A stretch of DNA of 64,000 nt from Phragmites australis (GCF_958298935.1 NC_084942.1:14453501-14517500), one strand, 5' to 3'. Numbered from the stretch's first letter, positions 35,561-47,643 are shown. The notes: generated from the sequence alone by a model not told the origin. Made by a program: numbers and translations.

Positions 35561-35857
35561 TATATATTGCCAATGCAAACTAGAGAGAGAACAAGCTGTG
35601 ATAATTATTCCATAAGACCTTAGAATTCGTTTGTCTAGAACCTAGAATTCTACATATACATATGTATGGAGCACAAGTAGAAACTTACACTAGTATCCAT
35701 GCAGCTCACAGTGGAAAGATCAGAAAAGAATGAAGAAACTCATATACCAAGGTTACACATTATCGTTTCCAGCAGGAGCTAAAACAAATTACTATTATTT
35801 ACCTTACGGTAGGTCTTTTGAAGAAGACCAGGTACTTGGATCTTTCCGGGAATATTT

Positions 35858-38044
35858 CTAAGGTGGAGGAAATGGTGAACCTGGAGGAAAGAAAGGAAAT
35901 GGCGGGAAAGGCCAAGGAAACGATGGTGGTGGAGGGGGTGACGAATACAGAGGTGGTAATGGTGGCAAGTGAGGGAAAGGTGGTAGGTGTGGAAGCGGTG
36001 GCAAAAGGAACGGGAACGCTGGTGGTGGCGAGGGCGGGGGCGATGGTGTTGTAAAGATCGGTGGCAAATGAGGAAATTGGAACGACGGCGGCGGTTGCAC
36101 CGCCGGCGGCGTCCAAGGCCACGGCGGAAGAGGGAAAGGGAATGCTGGCGGAGGAGGTGACGGCGGTGTGAAGAACGGTATCGGCGGCAGTGGGAGCGGG
36201 AACGCCGGTGGCGGTGGCGTGAAGAACGGTATGGGTGGAAACCACGGCCGTGGAGTGCAGAACGGGATGGGCGGCAGCGGCCACGGCGGGCAGTAGAACA
36301 GCGACGTATTCAGCGCAGCCGGAGACCACGACCGCGAGGCGCGACCGTCGTCGCACTGGCCGGGCCCTGGCTTGCCGGGGCGGTAGTACAGGGAGTTGAG
36401 GATGTAGAAGCAGGTGTTGGGCTCCTGGCTCGGGAAGGAGATGTGGCCGACGGTGGTGGTCACGGCCGGCACGTTGCAGAGCGCCGAGGGATTGTCCAGC
36501 ACGGCCGCCCGGCAGAAGGATTCGGCGGCGGTCTGTCCAGCGGCGGCGCACTCGAAGCCGTCGATCGCCGGGATAGCGAGCTGGTAGGCGCCGTAGCTGT
36601 TGGTGACCTTCTCGGCCGTGATCTTGATCTCCTCCTTCGAATTCGAGTTCACCTTGATCATGCAGTCGAGTCTGACTTTGACACCTGAGGAGGAGAAAAG
36701 GAGGAAAACAAATCAGAACATGGGATATATTGGAGTTTAATTGGATGAAATGATGAATTCTAATGACGACATACTTCAGAAGTACATTCATACAAAGATG
36801 ATGGTTTAGCAACTGCAAAAGTGAAATTTCAGAGGAGTATAAAGCTGGTGATGCGTACAGAGAAGTTTGCAAGTGTTTTATAGCTTGAATTCTAGCAAGC
36901 CAAGGGTTTGCAAAGTATTCAAAGTCTGCCATGTTGCGTTACTAAACGTTCCTGATTGGATTGAATTTTTTGTGTTATGGAGTTTTACTCCTTAAAACAA
37001 GGTTACAAGTTTATTGATGTTAGTAAAATAAAGTTAGTTTAATGACCACTATTTAATTTTTGTCCATCCTAACTGTATTATATTGGTGGGGTGAGGAAGT
37101 AGCATGGTAGAGCACCTGAGGCCAGGTCAGGGCTTGCAAGTTGTTTTGGGTATGCATCTTCCACAATTGTTAGAAAGATACAAAAGAAAATTCCATAGGT
37201 TAGAAAAATGATATACCTGAAGGGAAAAAAATCAGAGTTCCCGTTTTCAAACGGGCAGTAAAACCCTTCTGAAGGCAAGAAACAATTAAGTGTAGCAATC
37301 ATGAAAACATAGGAATGTGCTCCTTTGACTTTGCTAAGGTGAACAATAATGTGGTCCGGTGGATGGGAAACCGACTGCACTACAGTGCTGCTACAGTACA
37401 CACGTGCAGTAATTAGCACAGTAGTCCTGTGACCAGTCGTACTACGATATCTCACTGCAAATACTGTTTACACGCTTATAGATATTGTTCACAGTGCTGT
37501 TCACCTCTAACTTTGCTTAGCAACGTCAGAGGAGCTAATCCTCAAAACAATTTGCAAGCCACGACAAGAACTGCTCCTCTAACCTTGCACCTCTGACTTT
37601 GCTTAGCAACGTTAGAGGAGCCGGTTCCAAAACATAGTATGTGCACAAGCAATTCTAGGAGTATTGAATACTCAGTTCTGAAAAGAGAGCAATTTCTGAA
37701 AGAACACATGTACAATAATTCCAAACAAGAAAGAACATAAGATGCATTTACAGGCCTGAGAGGCTTCATCACCTGAAATTATTGAGGCATTGCAATTCCA
37801 GGTGACCAAATGTGCGTAATTCGCATTGCAATTGGCATGTGCTTACTGGAGTACCTGGCAAGAAGTAGCTATGATTGGAGAAGGAGCTGGAGGAGCAGGC
37901 GTCACAGAACACCGTGCCGATCACCGTGAGGTTTGCGGGGCCGCCACCGCCGGAGCCGCTCTGGCATCGCACACCGCGAAGAAGAGCGGCGAACCACACC
38001 AGAATCTCCAACGCATGAGTCAACCCTCGCTTGTGATTCCTCAT
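35858..38044 (-). CDS. Pollen Ole e 1 domain, proline-rich secreted cell-wall protein
   Basis: Exon 1 38044-37855 and exon 2 36684-35858; the spliced frame is 338 residues with no stop. Residues about 1-28 form a signal peptide (ALEILVWFAALLRGVRC). The Ole e 1 domain (about 35-165) has VIGTVFCDAC, the F-LPGVKVRLDC stretch spanning the splice site, YGAYQL, and further Cys in FECAAA, SFCRAA and ALCNVP. The last 160 residues are Pro-rich with PPxPFP and IPFFTPP repeats, as in proline-rich or extensin-like proteins. The product is probably exported to the wall, where such proteins are structural. A TATA box sits 45 bp upstream. It is the only intact host gene seen. No gene symbol can be given without a search. 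Confidence 0.88.
36685..37854 (-). other. Intron of the Ole e 1/proline-rich gene
   Basis: 1170 bp, donor CCAG-GTACTC and acceptor TCCTCCTCAG on the minus strand, splitting a Gly codon in the LPG motif. The join keeps the frame (190 plus 827 bases). It holds a pair of about 30 bp repeats with CTTTGCTTAGCAACGT (near 37510 and 37590). Confidence 0.85.
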
Positions 38045-38088
38045 CTTCGCAGAGAGCTTCTGTGATAGCTGATAGACCTCAACTCCTG

Positions 38089-38096
38089 CTTTATAC
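38089..38096 (-). promoter_or_regulatory. TATA box of the Ole e 1/proline-rich gene
   Basis: GTATAAAG on the minus strand, 45 bp upstream of the ATG at 38044. This implies a very short 5' leader. Confidence 0.65.
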
Positions 38097-38119
38097 TATC
38101 CATGCTGTAGAGTAGAGCA

Positions 38120-39110
38120 GCATGTCCATTTCAGGCTTCTCAGCTGAGGTGCTAGACAGGTTTTTTTACCGGTAACATAAAATTTACCGAATGTTATCGG
38201 TAAATATGATTTATCGGATATACTGGACAAAATTCAAACAAATTTAGATAAAATTTAAATAAATACAATGAGTATGGTAATTTTTTTACCAGGATCTATG
38301 GTAGACCTAGTAAACTAGATATATTGAATATACCGAACCAATTTTTTTCCTGTGCCAAATAGAATGACACATCTTGAAGAAAAGCCATAACGCTCGCCGA
38401 CACGTGAGTCCTTTGAACTCCACTAATGCTCCAGTGGTTGAGTAGGGCATGGTGAAAGGGTTGTGAAGTCCCTCCAACTCATATGAAACAAGAACATGTG
38501 AAGGGCATTTGGACCCTTTTGTGCAACTTAGATTTTCGCTGCCATCTTGGGGTGTCACGGGCAGGCTCTACTCTGCTGTTCTGGAAGCATCACATTTTGG
38601 AAAGAACCTGAGTAGAGTTCATGCGTACCTTGTACATAGTGAGTTGTGAAGTTGTAATTGGGCATGCAGAGGGAAGAGGTTGGAGGAGAAGATCCGTGAC
38701 ATTTCCCCTTGCGGCAGAGCCAGGAGAGGCCGTCGAATCCTCCGTACCCTGCAGGATCTAGGCCGTCAGATGTTGGAAAACGGTGGGCTGTACTTGCATT
38801 CGCCCACAGTTTCAGCTCACCTGGACCTAGAGGTAGGAGTCGAGTTTTTTTTATATTTTTTATTAAAAATTTAAATAAATAGATTTTTTTTAAAAAAATT
38901 ACAAAATTAGACGCCTACAGTTGTCTGAGAGGGCCGAGAGGACTATTAGACCTGATAACCGCCCCTATGAGAGCAGGTGACCTAACCGCTTCCTCAGAGG
39001 GCGGCAAGGAGGTGCCTGCCCGAGCCCGCACTTTACCATCCCCTGAGAGGGTGGGCTCGGCTCTTTGCCGCCCTCTCATGGGACGGTAAGGGGGGCTACC
39101 CACCCGCGCC
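38120..39110. other. Intergenic repeat remnants
   Basis: 38166-38340 contains repeats of ACCGGTAA and ATCGGTAAAT type, probably a degraded element. 38920-39110 is GC-rich with repeated GAGAGGG-GGG motifs and may belong to the 5' end of the Mutator-like element; its terminal repeat was not found. Confidence 0.35.
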
Positions 39111-39138
39111 CGCTGGCCGCCACCCTTGCTCCCTCCTC

Positions 39139-39145
39139 TATAAAA
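39139..39145 (+). promoter_or_regulatory. TATA box of the Mutator-like transposase gene
   Basis: TATAAAA in CCTCCTCTATAAAAGGCTC. A purine-rich leader (GAGAGAGGAGAGGAGAGG) follows, then a likely 5' intron ending TTGTTTCCAG at 39771, three bases before the ATG at 39774. Confidence 0.55.
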
Positions 39146-39773
39146 GGCTCTAAAAATAGGTAAAATTCACATTTTATTACGAAAAAAGAAAAAACCCTGA
39201 AGAGAGAGGAGAGGAGAGGAAGAGAGCCTGGTGAAGCTCTGCTGCATTTGATCCGCGGATTTGAAGATCACTTTTCGATAAGTTCCTCTATACTTTTATT
39301 GTTGTTAATTAGTACAGTAATAGTATATGACATAGGTTTTAGACATGTATGATTTAGGGTTTAGAAAATACTATGTTTAGTAGAATATTGTTAATTTTAC
39401 TTAGGACATGGTAGGATAGCAGTGAAATATAGAATATTATTTGTAGTATGTTAGTTTTGAATATGTAGATTTTATAGAGTAATAATTGTAGGGTTATGTT
39501 GTGTAACATAGGAGCTAGCACTGTATGATAATAGACGGATCTAGCATGTAGCGTTTAGAAAATGGTAGTATACTGTGAATATTAATTCTGACATGGTAGA
39601 ATAGCTATTAAATGTAGATTGTATAGAGTAATATTTGTAGGTAAGTTTGGGTAGGGCTATTATTGAAAACCTATTGTTATGTATGAATCGATGTCAGTAA
39701 ATTTTTTTCTCCGATACTAAGAAATATAGTTCGTCGGTCTTAACATTGGTTATATTTGCGGTTGTTTCCAGGG

Positions 39774-42700
39774 ATGGCAGATAAATTAATTTTTCAGATA
39801 TATTATGGTGAGGGTGAAATTAGGTACGGTCCTAACGGTGTAGATATGTCTGGATTTCCTCATGCCATGAAGGGTCTTAGTAAAGATAATGAGAGGACCA
39901 TTATGGGTGTGTGCAAATGGCTCATGCGGTTTTTCCAACTGGATCCACAGCAACATGAGCTGAAGCTGAAAGCTGTCCTCAGCCGTGCTAGTCATGGATA
40001 CTTTGGGGAGTTTATTCCGATCGAAGTCACATCAACTTGGAGGCAGTATATAGATATATCTTGTGAACGTGGCATGCCTCTGGTTTTGTTAGCTTAGGCG
40101 TACTTGAAAGACCAAACGGAGGTGAACTCTGCGGAAGCAGTAGTGGGACCAAGTGAGGCGGTGGAAGATGAATCAGACCAGGTTAATGTTGGGACCAAGG
40201 CAGATGTTGGAGATATTCCAGAGATGCAACCGATGGGTGTAGCCGATGAAGGGGAGCATATCCCTAGCATCATTGAAGAGATGGAGTTGGAGGATCAAGA
40301 GTTGGAGGAAGGCCTTGCCGATGGGGATTCATCTGACGAGGAGGGTAATGCTCTAGTGCCTGCAGAGTGGAGAGATCATGAATTTTCAAAGCTGGTGGTT
40401 AGCGAGGCTGATCGAACACCATGGCAGTATCATGAGAATGAGGTGCCTCAGGGTGCTATGTACCCTACAAAGGAGGCTGTTATTGATGCAGTTAAATTCT
40501 GATCGTTGTCTCTTCGCAGGCAGGTCAAGGTTGTTAAATCCAGTAAAAGGGAGTATGATGTGAAGTGTTTGGTGTATCAATGTCCTTGGCGGGTGCACAC
40601 ATTCAGAGGAAAATGGGTAGACTACTGGCAGTGCTCAATAGTCAAGGAACATAATTGTCACATTGAGGAAATAGAGTTCGCCCACCGGAACTTGTCATCT
40701 GCCTTTATTGCTAATGTTATGTACGGGGAGATTGTGGACAACCTAAGGTATGAGCCACGATCAATAATCAGTGCTATTGAGCAAATGTTTCAGTACACAA
40801 TAAACTATGCGAAGGCATGAAGGGCGAAACAGAAGGCTATTGAGATGAGGTTCGGAACATACGAAGATTCATATCACAATCTACCTCGCCAATTAGCCAC
40901 AATTTGTTGAAGGAACCCAGGCAGCTACTATGATATCAAGCATTACCCCTCGATTGATGTGGAGTACAGCGGAAAACGAGTATTGCAGCGTGCTTTCTTT
41001 GCATTCGCTGCAACCATCAAAGCATTTCGGTATTGTCGATCCATCATATGCCTAGATGGAACATTCTTGACTAGGAAGTAGAAAGGACAGATATTGTATG
41101 CAATTAGGGTCAATGGTAACAACCAAGTCCTGCCACTGGGGTTTGCTTTCGTAGAGAGTGAGAACGGGGACAGCTGGTATTGGTTCCTTGAGCGGGCGAA
41201 ACATACTATTGTTCTTGACTGGCCAGATGTGTGTTTGATTCATGAGAGACATGCAGGGTTGTTGCAGGATTTGTTGGATATGCAACATGGTAGTGTTCGA
41301 CGGGGTGTAGCAGCACAGTGGCCCGACCTGAAGAGCAGGTGGTGCATGCGCCATATGGGTGCGAACTTCTACAGACAGTTTAAAAACAAAGAGTTGATGA
41401 AGCTTTTCAAAAAGTTATGCAGTCAAAACCAGCAACGGAAGTTCAATGCTCTATGGGCAAGACTGAACGAACTAACTCTAAAACAAACAGCGGAGGCTGC
41501 ACCAACTGGTGATGAACCGATAGCTCTTGTACCTCTCCCAACAAATACTCCGCAGATAGTAAGAAGGTCAGGGTCAGTATCAGAGGGTGAACTCCTCAAG
41601 CGGGGATCCGGAGGGACCCCCTTTGAGATTCGGCCAGGGGGATGATTCTGAATCTGCTGCATAGGTGTAATAAATGGGAGTAAATGAGATGCAGGTGGAG
41701 GTGGAATGATCGGATGCAGGAAGTAGTAAATGCTCAGGGGATTTTTAGACAGGTTCGGGCCGCACTGAGCGTAACACCCTACTCCTGTGTGTATGCTATA
41801 AATGCTCTGAGAATATCTCTCTGAGTATCTGATGAGTTACAAGAATATTTATCTAAGTCTAGAGCTTCGTGCTCCTTGTTCTTCGGCTGATCTGTCTTCT
41901 ATGCTTCGGTGCTCGTCAAGGCGCCCTCTTAAATGCGGCATCGGGCCTCTCACCAGTTGACATCTCACTGCTGATCCCTTGTGGGGACCACCGGCGAAGG
42001 ACTTCTCAGGTCCTCGGGGAACCGAGTGCTCGAGGGCCACTGTTCGCAGCCCCGAGCACTCTCTCCCGGATATGCCCTCTCTTGGTCCTCGGGGAACTGA
42101 GTGCTCGGGGGCCACTATTCATGGCCCCGGGCACTCTCTCCCAGAACTTGGCTTTTCTTATCATCGGGGAACTTGGGTACTCGGGGGCCACTGTTCACAG
42201 CCCCGAGCACTCTCTTCCCGGTACTTGGTCTTCTCGGGCCATCGGGGAACTCGGGTACTCAGGGACCACTGTTCGTGGCCCCGAGCACCCTCTCCCGGAA
42301 CTTGGTCTTCTCGTACCTCGGGGAGATAACCCCCGAGGGAGGGCACCACGTGGCACTCCGCTATTCTGGCCTCGGGACTCGGGGACCCCCGGTTTCCGTG
42401 TCACCGACAGTCAGCTATTAGGAGCTTTTCACAGTGGATACATAATGAGCCAAATGAAAAATGGGCTATGGTGTACGACAGTAGTGGGGCAAGGTATGGA
42501 GTAATGACAACAAATCTTGCTGAGGTTTATAAATGGGTCATGCGAGGAATGAGGTCTCTCCCACTTGTTGGAATAGTAGAAGGCATTTTTCATGGGACTT
42601 GTAAGTATTTTATTGATCAGTACGCAGCTGCTAAAAATGTAATGGAGGGCAATTGTATGCTGTATGGACGGATTCTATGTGAGTATATGGAGAAGGCCAC

Positions 42701-43128
42701 AAAGAAGGCCCACATGTATTGCGCAAATCAAGAGGGGACTGTGGAGCACAGGTTCAGTGTCCTATGCCGGGATAAGGGTCGGAGGGGTGTAGGACGTGAG
42801 CGACATGTTCAAGAGTGTGTGCTAAGGAGTGAGACATGCATTTGTAGTTGCCAGAAGCCACAATTACTCCACAAACCTTGTACACACATGGAATCATGAG
42901 CTGTATGGTTACGACATTGTTGACACTTTTACAAGTAATCCAGGGCCTTCACGAATCTATATGCCTGATCTGGAAAAGATGAAGAACGCACCTGGCCGCC
43001 GACAAACTCGCCGGATTTGCAACGATATGGATGAATCCGAGGCGGGTCCTAGGGTCAAGCGATGCAGTCAGTGCAATGAAACAGGTCACACGTACAAGTA
43101 TTGTCCTAAAAATGCACCTGTTATCTAG
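39774..43128 (+). pseudogene. Mutator-like (MULE) transposase, interrupted
   Basis: The order is an N-terminal region (MADKLIFQIYYGEG), an acidic linker, the MuDR DNA-binding domain (VKSSKREYDVKCLVYQCPWR, then HNCHIEE), the transposase core (CLDGTFLT, VLPLGFAFVESEN and WYWFLERAK), a SWIM zinc finger (CICSCQKPQLLHKPCTH) and a CCHC knuckle (CSQCNETGHTYKYC). The second catalytic Asp region reads LIHERHAG where the family usually has SDRH. In-frame stops fall at 40095, 40500, 40818, about 40907 and about 41079, with a frame change near 42890. A solo LTR at 41578-42409 splits the core; LTR plus target duplication is 837 bp, so frame is kept. It would have moved Mutator-type elements. Confidence 0.85.
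41578..42409 (+). repeat. Solo LTR of a Tat-type gypsy element in the MULE transposase
   Basis: 832 bp flanked by GTCAG at 41573-41577 and 42410-42414. It starts TATCAGAGG (compare TGTCGGAGG) and ends TCACCGACA. Its first 80 bases and its array of GTGCTCGGGG / CCCCGAGCAC hairpins resemble the Tat LTRs, but it is shorter and diverged, so a related family or subfamily is likely. A solo LTR arises by recombination between the two LTRs of a full element. Confidence 0.85.
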
Positions 43129-43338
43129 GTAAGTATTATGACGCGTTGTAGTGTGATTGTATTTAGCGTAGCTTGCTGTCTTAACTGTACTTTGATTTCT
43201 AGCATTTGAACCTTCATTTGTAATTACATGTCACAATATGTTCATATTGCATATAGTTGTATAGTGAATTTGCATTCAATGTATATTGTTCCTGTCTACA
43301 TCTAGCAATGCATTAATGTACATGTCTTTCAAATGCAG
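43129..43338 (+). other. Possible intron between MULE transposase and PMD exon
   Basis: GTAAGTATT begins directly after the transposase stop codon (43126-43128), and CAAATGCAG ends at 43338. Both flanking frames are in phase 0 at the junction. Confidence 0.5.
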
Positions 43339-45340
43339 ATATGGCGGACCTTGCGACGTCTGGACCCTGCAGTGGACAAGAGGCACCGCAGCTTCTTGTC
43401 CATCGAGTACCAGACAGAGTTAGGAGGCCCTGGAGAGCTGGTTATGATCGACGATCGATGGAAGCACAGGTACTTCGATACTTTCATATGAAATTGCCAT
43501 ATCATTGATGTACTTTGATACTTTTAGGTTGGCAGCGGCGGGACTCCTACTGCTTTGCCATTTGGTTAAGGCCCGATCGACGGAGAACCCCGAGGTAGCG
43601 ACGCGTTGTTTCTATTTTAACCGATCGCTGATAGCAGAATTGGTTGACCGATGGAGGCCGGAGACACATATATTCCACCTCCCGTACGGCGAGATGACCC
43701 CGACCTTGCAGGACGTAGCCTACTTCTTAGGCCTACCTTGCGTGGGAGCTGCAGTTGGGGTCATCAATATGGATGCTGATTGGATCAACGTCATGCATCA
43801 GCGCTTTGGCCCGGTAGAGCGGAAGGCTGACGCAACCCCTACGTGCCTGAGTTCTTGTCCGATGCATGAGGGCCAACGAAGAAGTGGATCCTACAGTTTC
43901 AGGTTTGGTACAATACAACCTCTCATTTACTATTTGAGTATCTAGTTATGATCATTATTGACACCTGTTATATTTGAAGCCGGTGTACATGCACCCCCAG
44001 GCCAACGCAAACTCGGTCTCCAGATAGTTCGAGGCCTATCTGCTTTGGCTGTTTGGGTGGGTTGTGTTCACCAGCGGCCAAGGCCACCTGGTTGTGAGGA
44101 TGCTTGTGTTGTACGCCAGGTTGATAGCAGATGCTGTTGGCGACGAGGTACTGCAGTTCAGTTGGGCATTTGCTGTCCTTGCTGCGACGTATCAGGCGCT
44201 CTACGATACGTGCACAAAAAAGGAGCCACTAGTCACTTTTGCTGGGTGCCCACTTCTTCTGCAGCTGTGGTCCTACGAGTGGTTCGCCATAGGCAGGCCA
44301 GTGGTGTACCGCTCCCCGTACCCAGAGGAATGGTACGGCGAGCCAGAGGAGGATGCGCCTACCATGGCCTCGATTTGGTGTCATCGTCGGGTACGTACTT
44401 TTTGTTAACACTTTCATTGGTACGCATGTTATTTCTAATGATTTCTAACGATGTTTGTCACACAGCCACACAGGGCGCATGAGCAGCTCGCAGTGCTTAC
44501 GAGCATTTTCGGTTTCAGTTCGACAGGCTACGTCCGGACGACGTGGTCTGGCAGCCGTACAGCTTCTTGGCCGTCCAAGGTCGTGCGGGTTTGGGTTTTT
44601 CGCCGTTGTGTACCCGTGACGAGGAGTACTGGCTTACGAAGGCACCATTTTTTATATCTACATCGAGGAGTACTCACCGCACCGCATCATGCGGCAGTTT
44701 GGCCGTCACCAGGCATTCCCTCTTGTCTACATTCGTACTGTCCCCGTGCACATCCATAGGTACATATGCAGAATTAAAATTTTCGTAACATTCATCTTAC
44801 TGTGAATTATATTTAACATGGTTCACTTGCAGGTACACACGCAAAAGCCAGCTGGCTGGCAACTTCTGGGCAGATCGCTTGGCCCCATACGTCTCCGTAT
44901 GGGCCCAAGCGCTACAGGATGTCGTGGAGGAGGCGCGTCCCTTCGACGAGCGGAGCTTCAATGACTACCTACGGTGGTACGTTCCACGTACATGCACACG
45001 AGTCACCTACACCCCTGAGTGTGTCCGGCCCCACGTCGCGTTGACTACGGAGGCGTATCCGGTCCATTGGGATGAGGACGCTACATTAGCGGTATGTTTT
45101 ACTTATAAGTCAGAAGTCCATACTCGAGGAACAAAAATTGTACATTTAAATTATTTTTTTTCTTGTTCGTATCCACAGGCCAATATCATTTACGATGTCC
45201 ACAGGGATGTAGCTGGTACCATAGACCGCCTTAGGCAAGGGGTGCACCTCAGTGCGTCGGATGTCGTGGGCTGTGTCAAGCGGGTTTTCGACAAGACCAC
45301 GTGTGCCTTGAAGCTTACCTCATGCCGGTCCACCACAGAT
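43339..45340 (+). pseudogene. Plant mobile domain (PMD, aminotransferase-like) gene, degenerate and 3'-truncated
   Basis: Likely exons: 43339-43469, 43528-about 43897, about 43978-44390, 44466-44759, 44833-45091 and 45179-about 45335, all with GT-AG borders. Recognised pieces are RLAAAGLLLLCHLV, LVDRWRPETHIFHLPYGEMT, LQDVAYFLGLP, YMHPQANAN, FTSGQGHLVVRMLV, LLLQLWSYEWF and RIMRQFGRHQAFP, all characteristic of the plant mobile domain (PF10536). A stop near 44029 and frame changes in exons 2 and 4 inactivate it. The 3' end is replaced by a Tat LTR fragment. PMD proteins are often carried by Mutator-like elements; their function there is unknown. Confidence 0.8.
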
Positions 45341-45876
45341 GGCACGGGATGGATCTGAGACGGGCCGGATGGCACGGGATGGGACCTGTGCATTTAATGA
45401 CCCCACGCCCTCCTGCCAGAATGTGGCAGGAACTGACACCGAGTGTGGCGGGAGCAGTTGGGGGTGACAGGCCACGCGAGCTCTTTAAATGCGGCCTTGG
45501 GCGTTTGACTGGCTGACACCTCATCAGTGGGCCCCTGCGGGGGCCACTATCAGGGGTCTCTCTGAGTCGTCGGGGAACCAAGTGCTCGGGGGTCACTGTT
45601 CACCTCCCCGAGCACTCTCTCCCGAGAATGCCCTTTCTTGATCCTTGGGGAACCGAGTGCTCAGGGGTACTGTTCACCTCCCCGAGCACTCTCTCCCGGG
45701 CACACTTGTACGGACCTTCGGGGGACCGAGTGCTCGAGGGATGCTGCTCGCAGCCCCGAGCACTCTCTCCCGGAACTTCCTTCAGTGGGTCCTTGGGGTA
45801 CTTGGGTGCCCAGGGGGCCACCGCTCGCGGCCCCGGGCACACTTCTCCCGGTACTTAGCTTTCCTGATCGTCGGGG
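45340..45876 (-). repeat. Second Tat-type LTR, left part (continues at 59512)
   Basis: Matches the Tat LTR from about position 3598 onward (GGGACCTGTGCATTTAATGACCCC compares with GGGACCCGTGCAATTAATAGCCCC), including the hairpin array. Its first part is missing, so the boundary with the PMD gene is a truncation, not an insertion end. It is cut at 45876 by the young copia element. Confidence 0.8.
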
Positions 45877-47641
45877 TGTAGCATCTAGGCCCCTAGGTAA
45901 GTGGTAAGTGTTTCGGTGATTAATGACAACCATATTACTGTGACTAACAATTTGTTTTGAAGGGAATCAAAAATTCAGTATACAATGACATTTGGTTAAT
46001 CTTGGTCCCTAAAAGTGCTTATATGGACAATCAAAGGACATATGCTTTAAGACTAAGGATCTTCTAGTTCTAAGTATCACAAAGGAGATGAAGGATACTT
46101 AGAGTAGTATAGGTCTCCTTTTTCTTTTTGTCTTTTGACCGTACTATAAAGGGGGGCTAAAAGTAGTAGCTTGACATAGTGAGTCTAGACGTAGATGATG
46201 CACACTTGTTAAATTCTAGCACTAGGTAGAGCATACAAGTCCATGGTGAAGCTATCAAGGAATTAGAGCTCAAAGAGAGTTGAATTGGACAAGTTCACAA
46301 AACATTTATTCACCGGATTATCCTCTGATGGATGTCTAATACTCACCGGATAAACACTAATTGAGGCATCCGAATTATATGAAAAATTTCAGAAGTGTTA
46401 CACCGGAATATCCGGTGCTGAAAGTCCGGTGACCACCGGAGCTTTTCCAGCAGAGAAAATTTTCGGAGAAAAACAATTTTGTACCCACCGGATCATCCGG
46501 TGAATGCATAATATGAACACCGGACTATTTCTTGCAGAGAGCATTGCTTCGGGCCACAGTGGAAAATTACGTTCACAGGATTATCCGGTGACTTAACTGG
46601 CAGACCACCGGAGAAATGTTGTGAAGAAACTCAGACAAATTGAACTCACCGGATTATCCGGTGGTAGCAAAAATATCACCGGAGTATTTCTTGCAGAAGG
46701 TTCTGAAAGTCGAAGGGTCGGGTGAGTTGTACTCACCGGATTATCCGGTGTTGACTGTTGTTCACCGGAGTTTATCACCGGACAAATGTTGCCGTGCAAC
46801 GGCTAGTGACAGCTGGCTCTGGGTTTGAACCCACCGGACTATCCGGTGATCTTAAGGATACAGCCAGCGGATTATCCGGTGATTACAGTAAAATGAGAGT
46901 GGTTAGCCAACGGCTAATTTTTGATCTCTAGGCTATAAATACCCACTCAGTTGGTTTCAACAGTGGCTCTTGCAACCCTGTAGCAGCTCATACACTTGGT
47001 GTGTCATTTAGAGGCAAGAGAGGGAGCACTTGTGTCCATTTTAAGTTATTAGTTGAGGATTAAGGACTTCTTTGAGTGCTTGGAGAGTAACAAGTGTGCA
47101 TCTAGCTGTTGTCTAGGCTTGGTCTTTGTCAAGTGAAGCTTGAGGCTTGTTACTCTTGGTGGTTGGCAACACCTAGACGGTCTCAGTGATCGGAGGATTT
47201 CTCGGTGAGCTCTTGGAGCAATTGTGGGAGCCCCGAAAAAGAGGATGTACTTGGTTTGATACCCGCCAATCCGGAGATGGAGAAAGGGTAATCAAGAGGG
47301 AGCACTTGAGCCTTGGTGACTCAAGGGGGAGCGACATCCTTGGTGGATGCTCCAACGAGGACTAGGGGGAAGTGCCAACTTCTCGAAACCTCGGGAAAAA
47401 ATCGGTGTTGTCTTCTCTGACTCTTTACTTTCTTGCATCTTATTTTGAGCTTTGTTATTATTGCAAGTTCTTCTTGGGAATTGTCTTTCTTAGTTAATTC
47501 TTGCGTGGTTAGCTATCTTGTGCTAGTTAAAATTCTTTACTTGCGTTTCTTATAAGCTTTATTTTGTCAAGCAGTAGTTAATTAAAAAAAAAAATTAATA
47601 TCCCAATTCACCCCCCCCTCTTGGGCTATTCGATCCTTTCA
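45877..47641 (+). repeat. 5' LTR of the young copia element
   Basis: TGTAGCATC to CCTTTCA. A TATA box CTATAAATA lies at 46933-46941. The stretch 46400-46880 has five exact copies of the palindrome CACCGGANNATCCGGTG (46401, 46486, 46647, 46734 and 46832), plus half or imperfect copies. Confidence 0.97.
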
Positions 47642-47643
47642 AT

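Noticed and set aside
35799..36932. 377-codon minus-strand frame overlapping the Ole e 1 gene
   Set aside because: It runs through the splice acceptor in another frame; the domain-bearing frame 36684-35858 explains the region.
46401..46870. Evenly placed palindromes resembling a CRISPR array
   Set aside because: Spacing is irregular, units lie inside LTRs, and the context is a plant retrotransposon.
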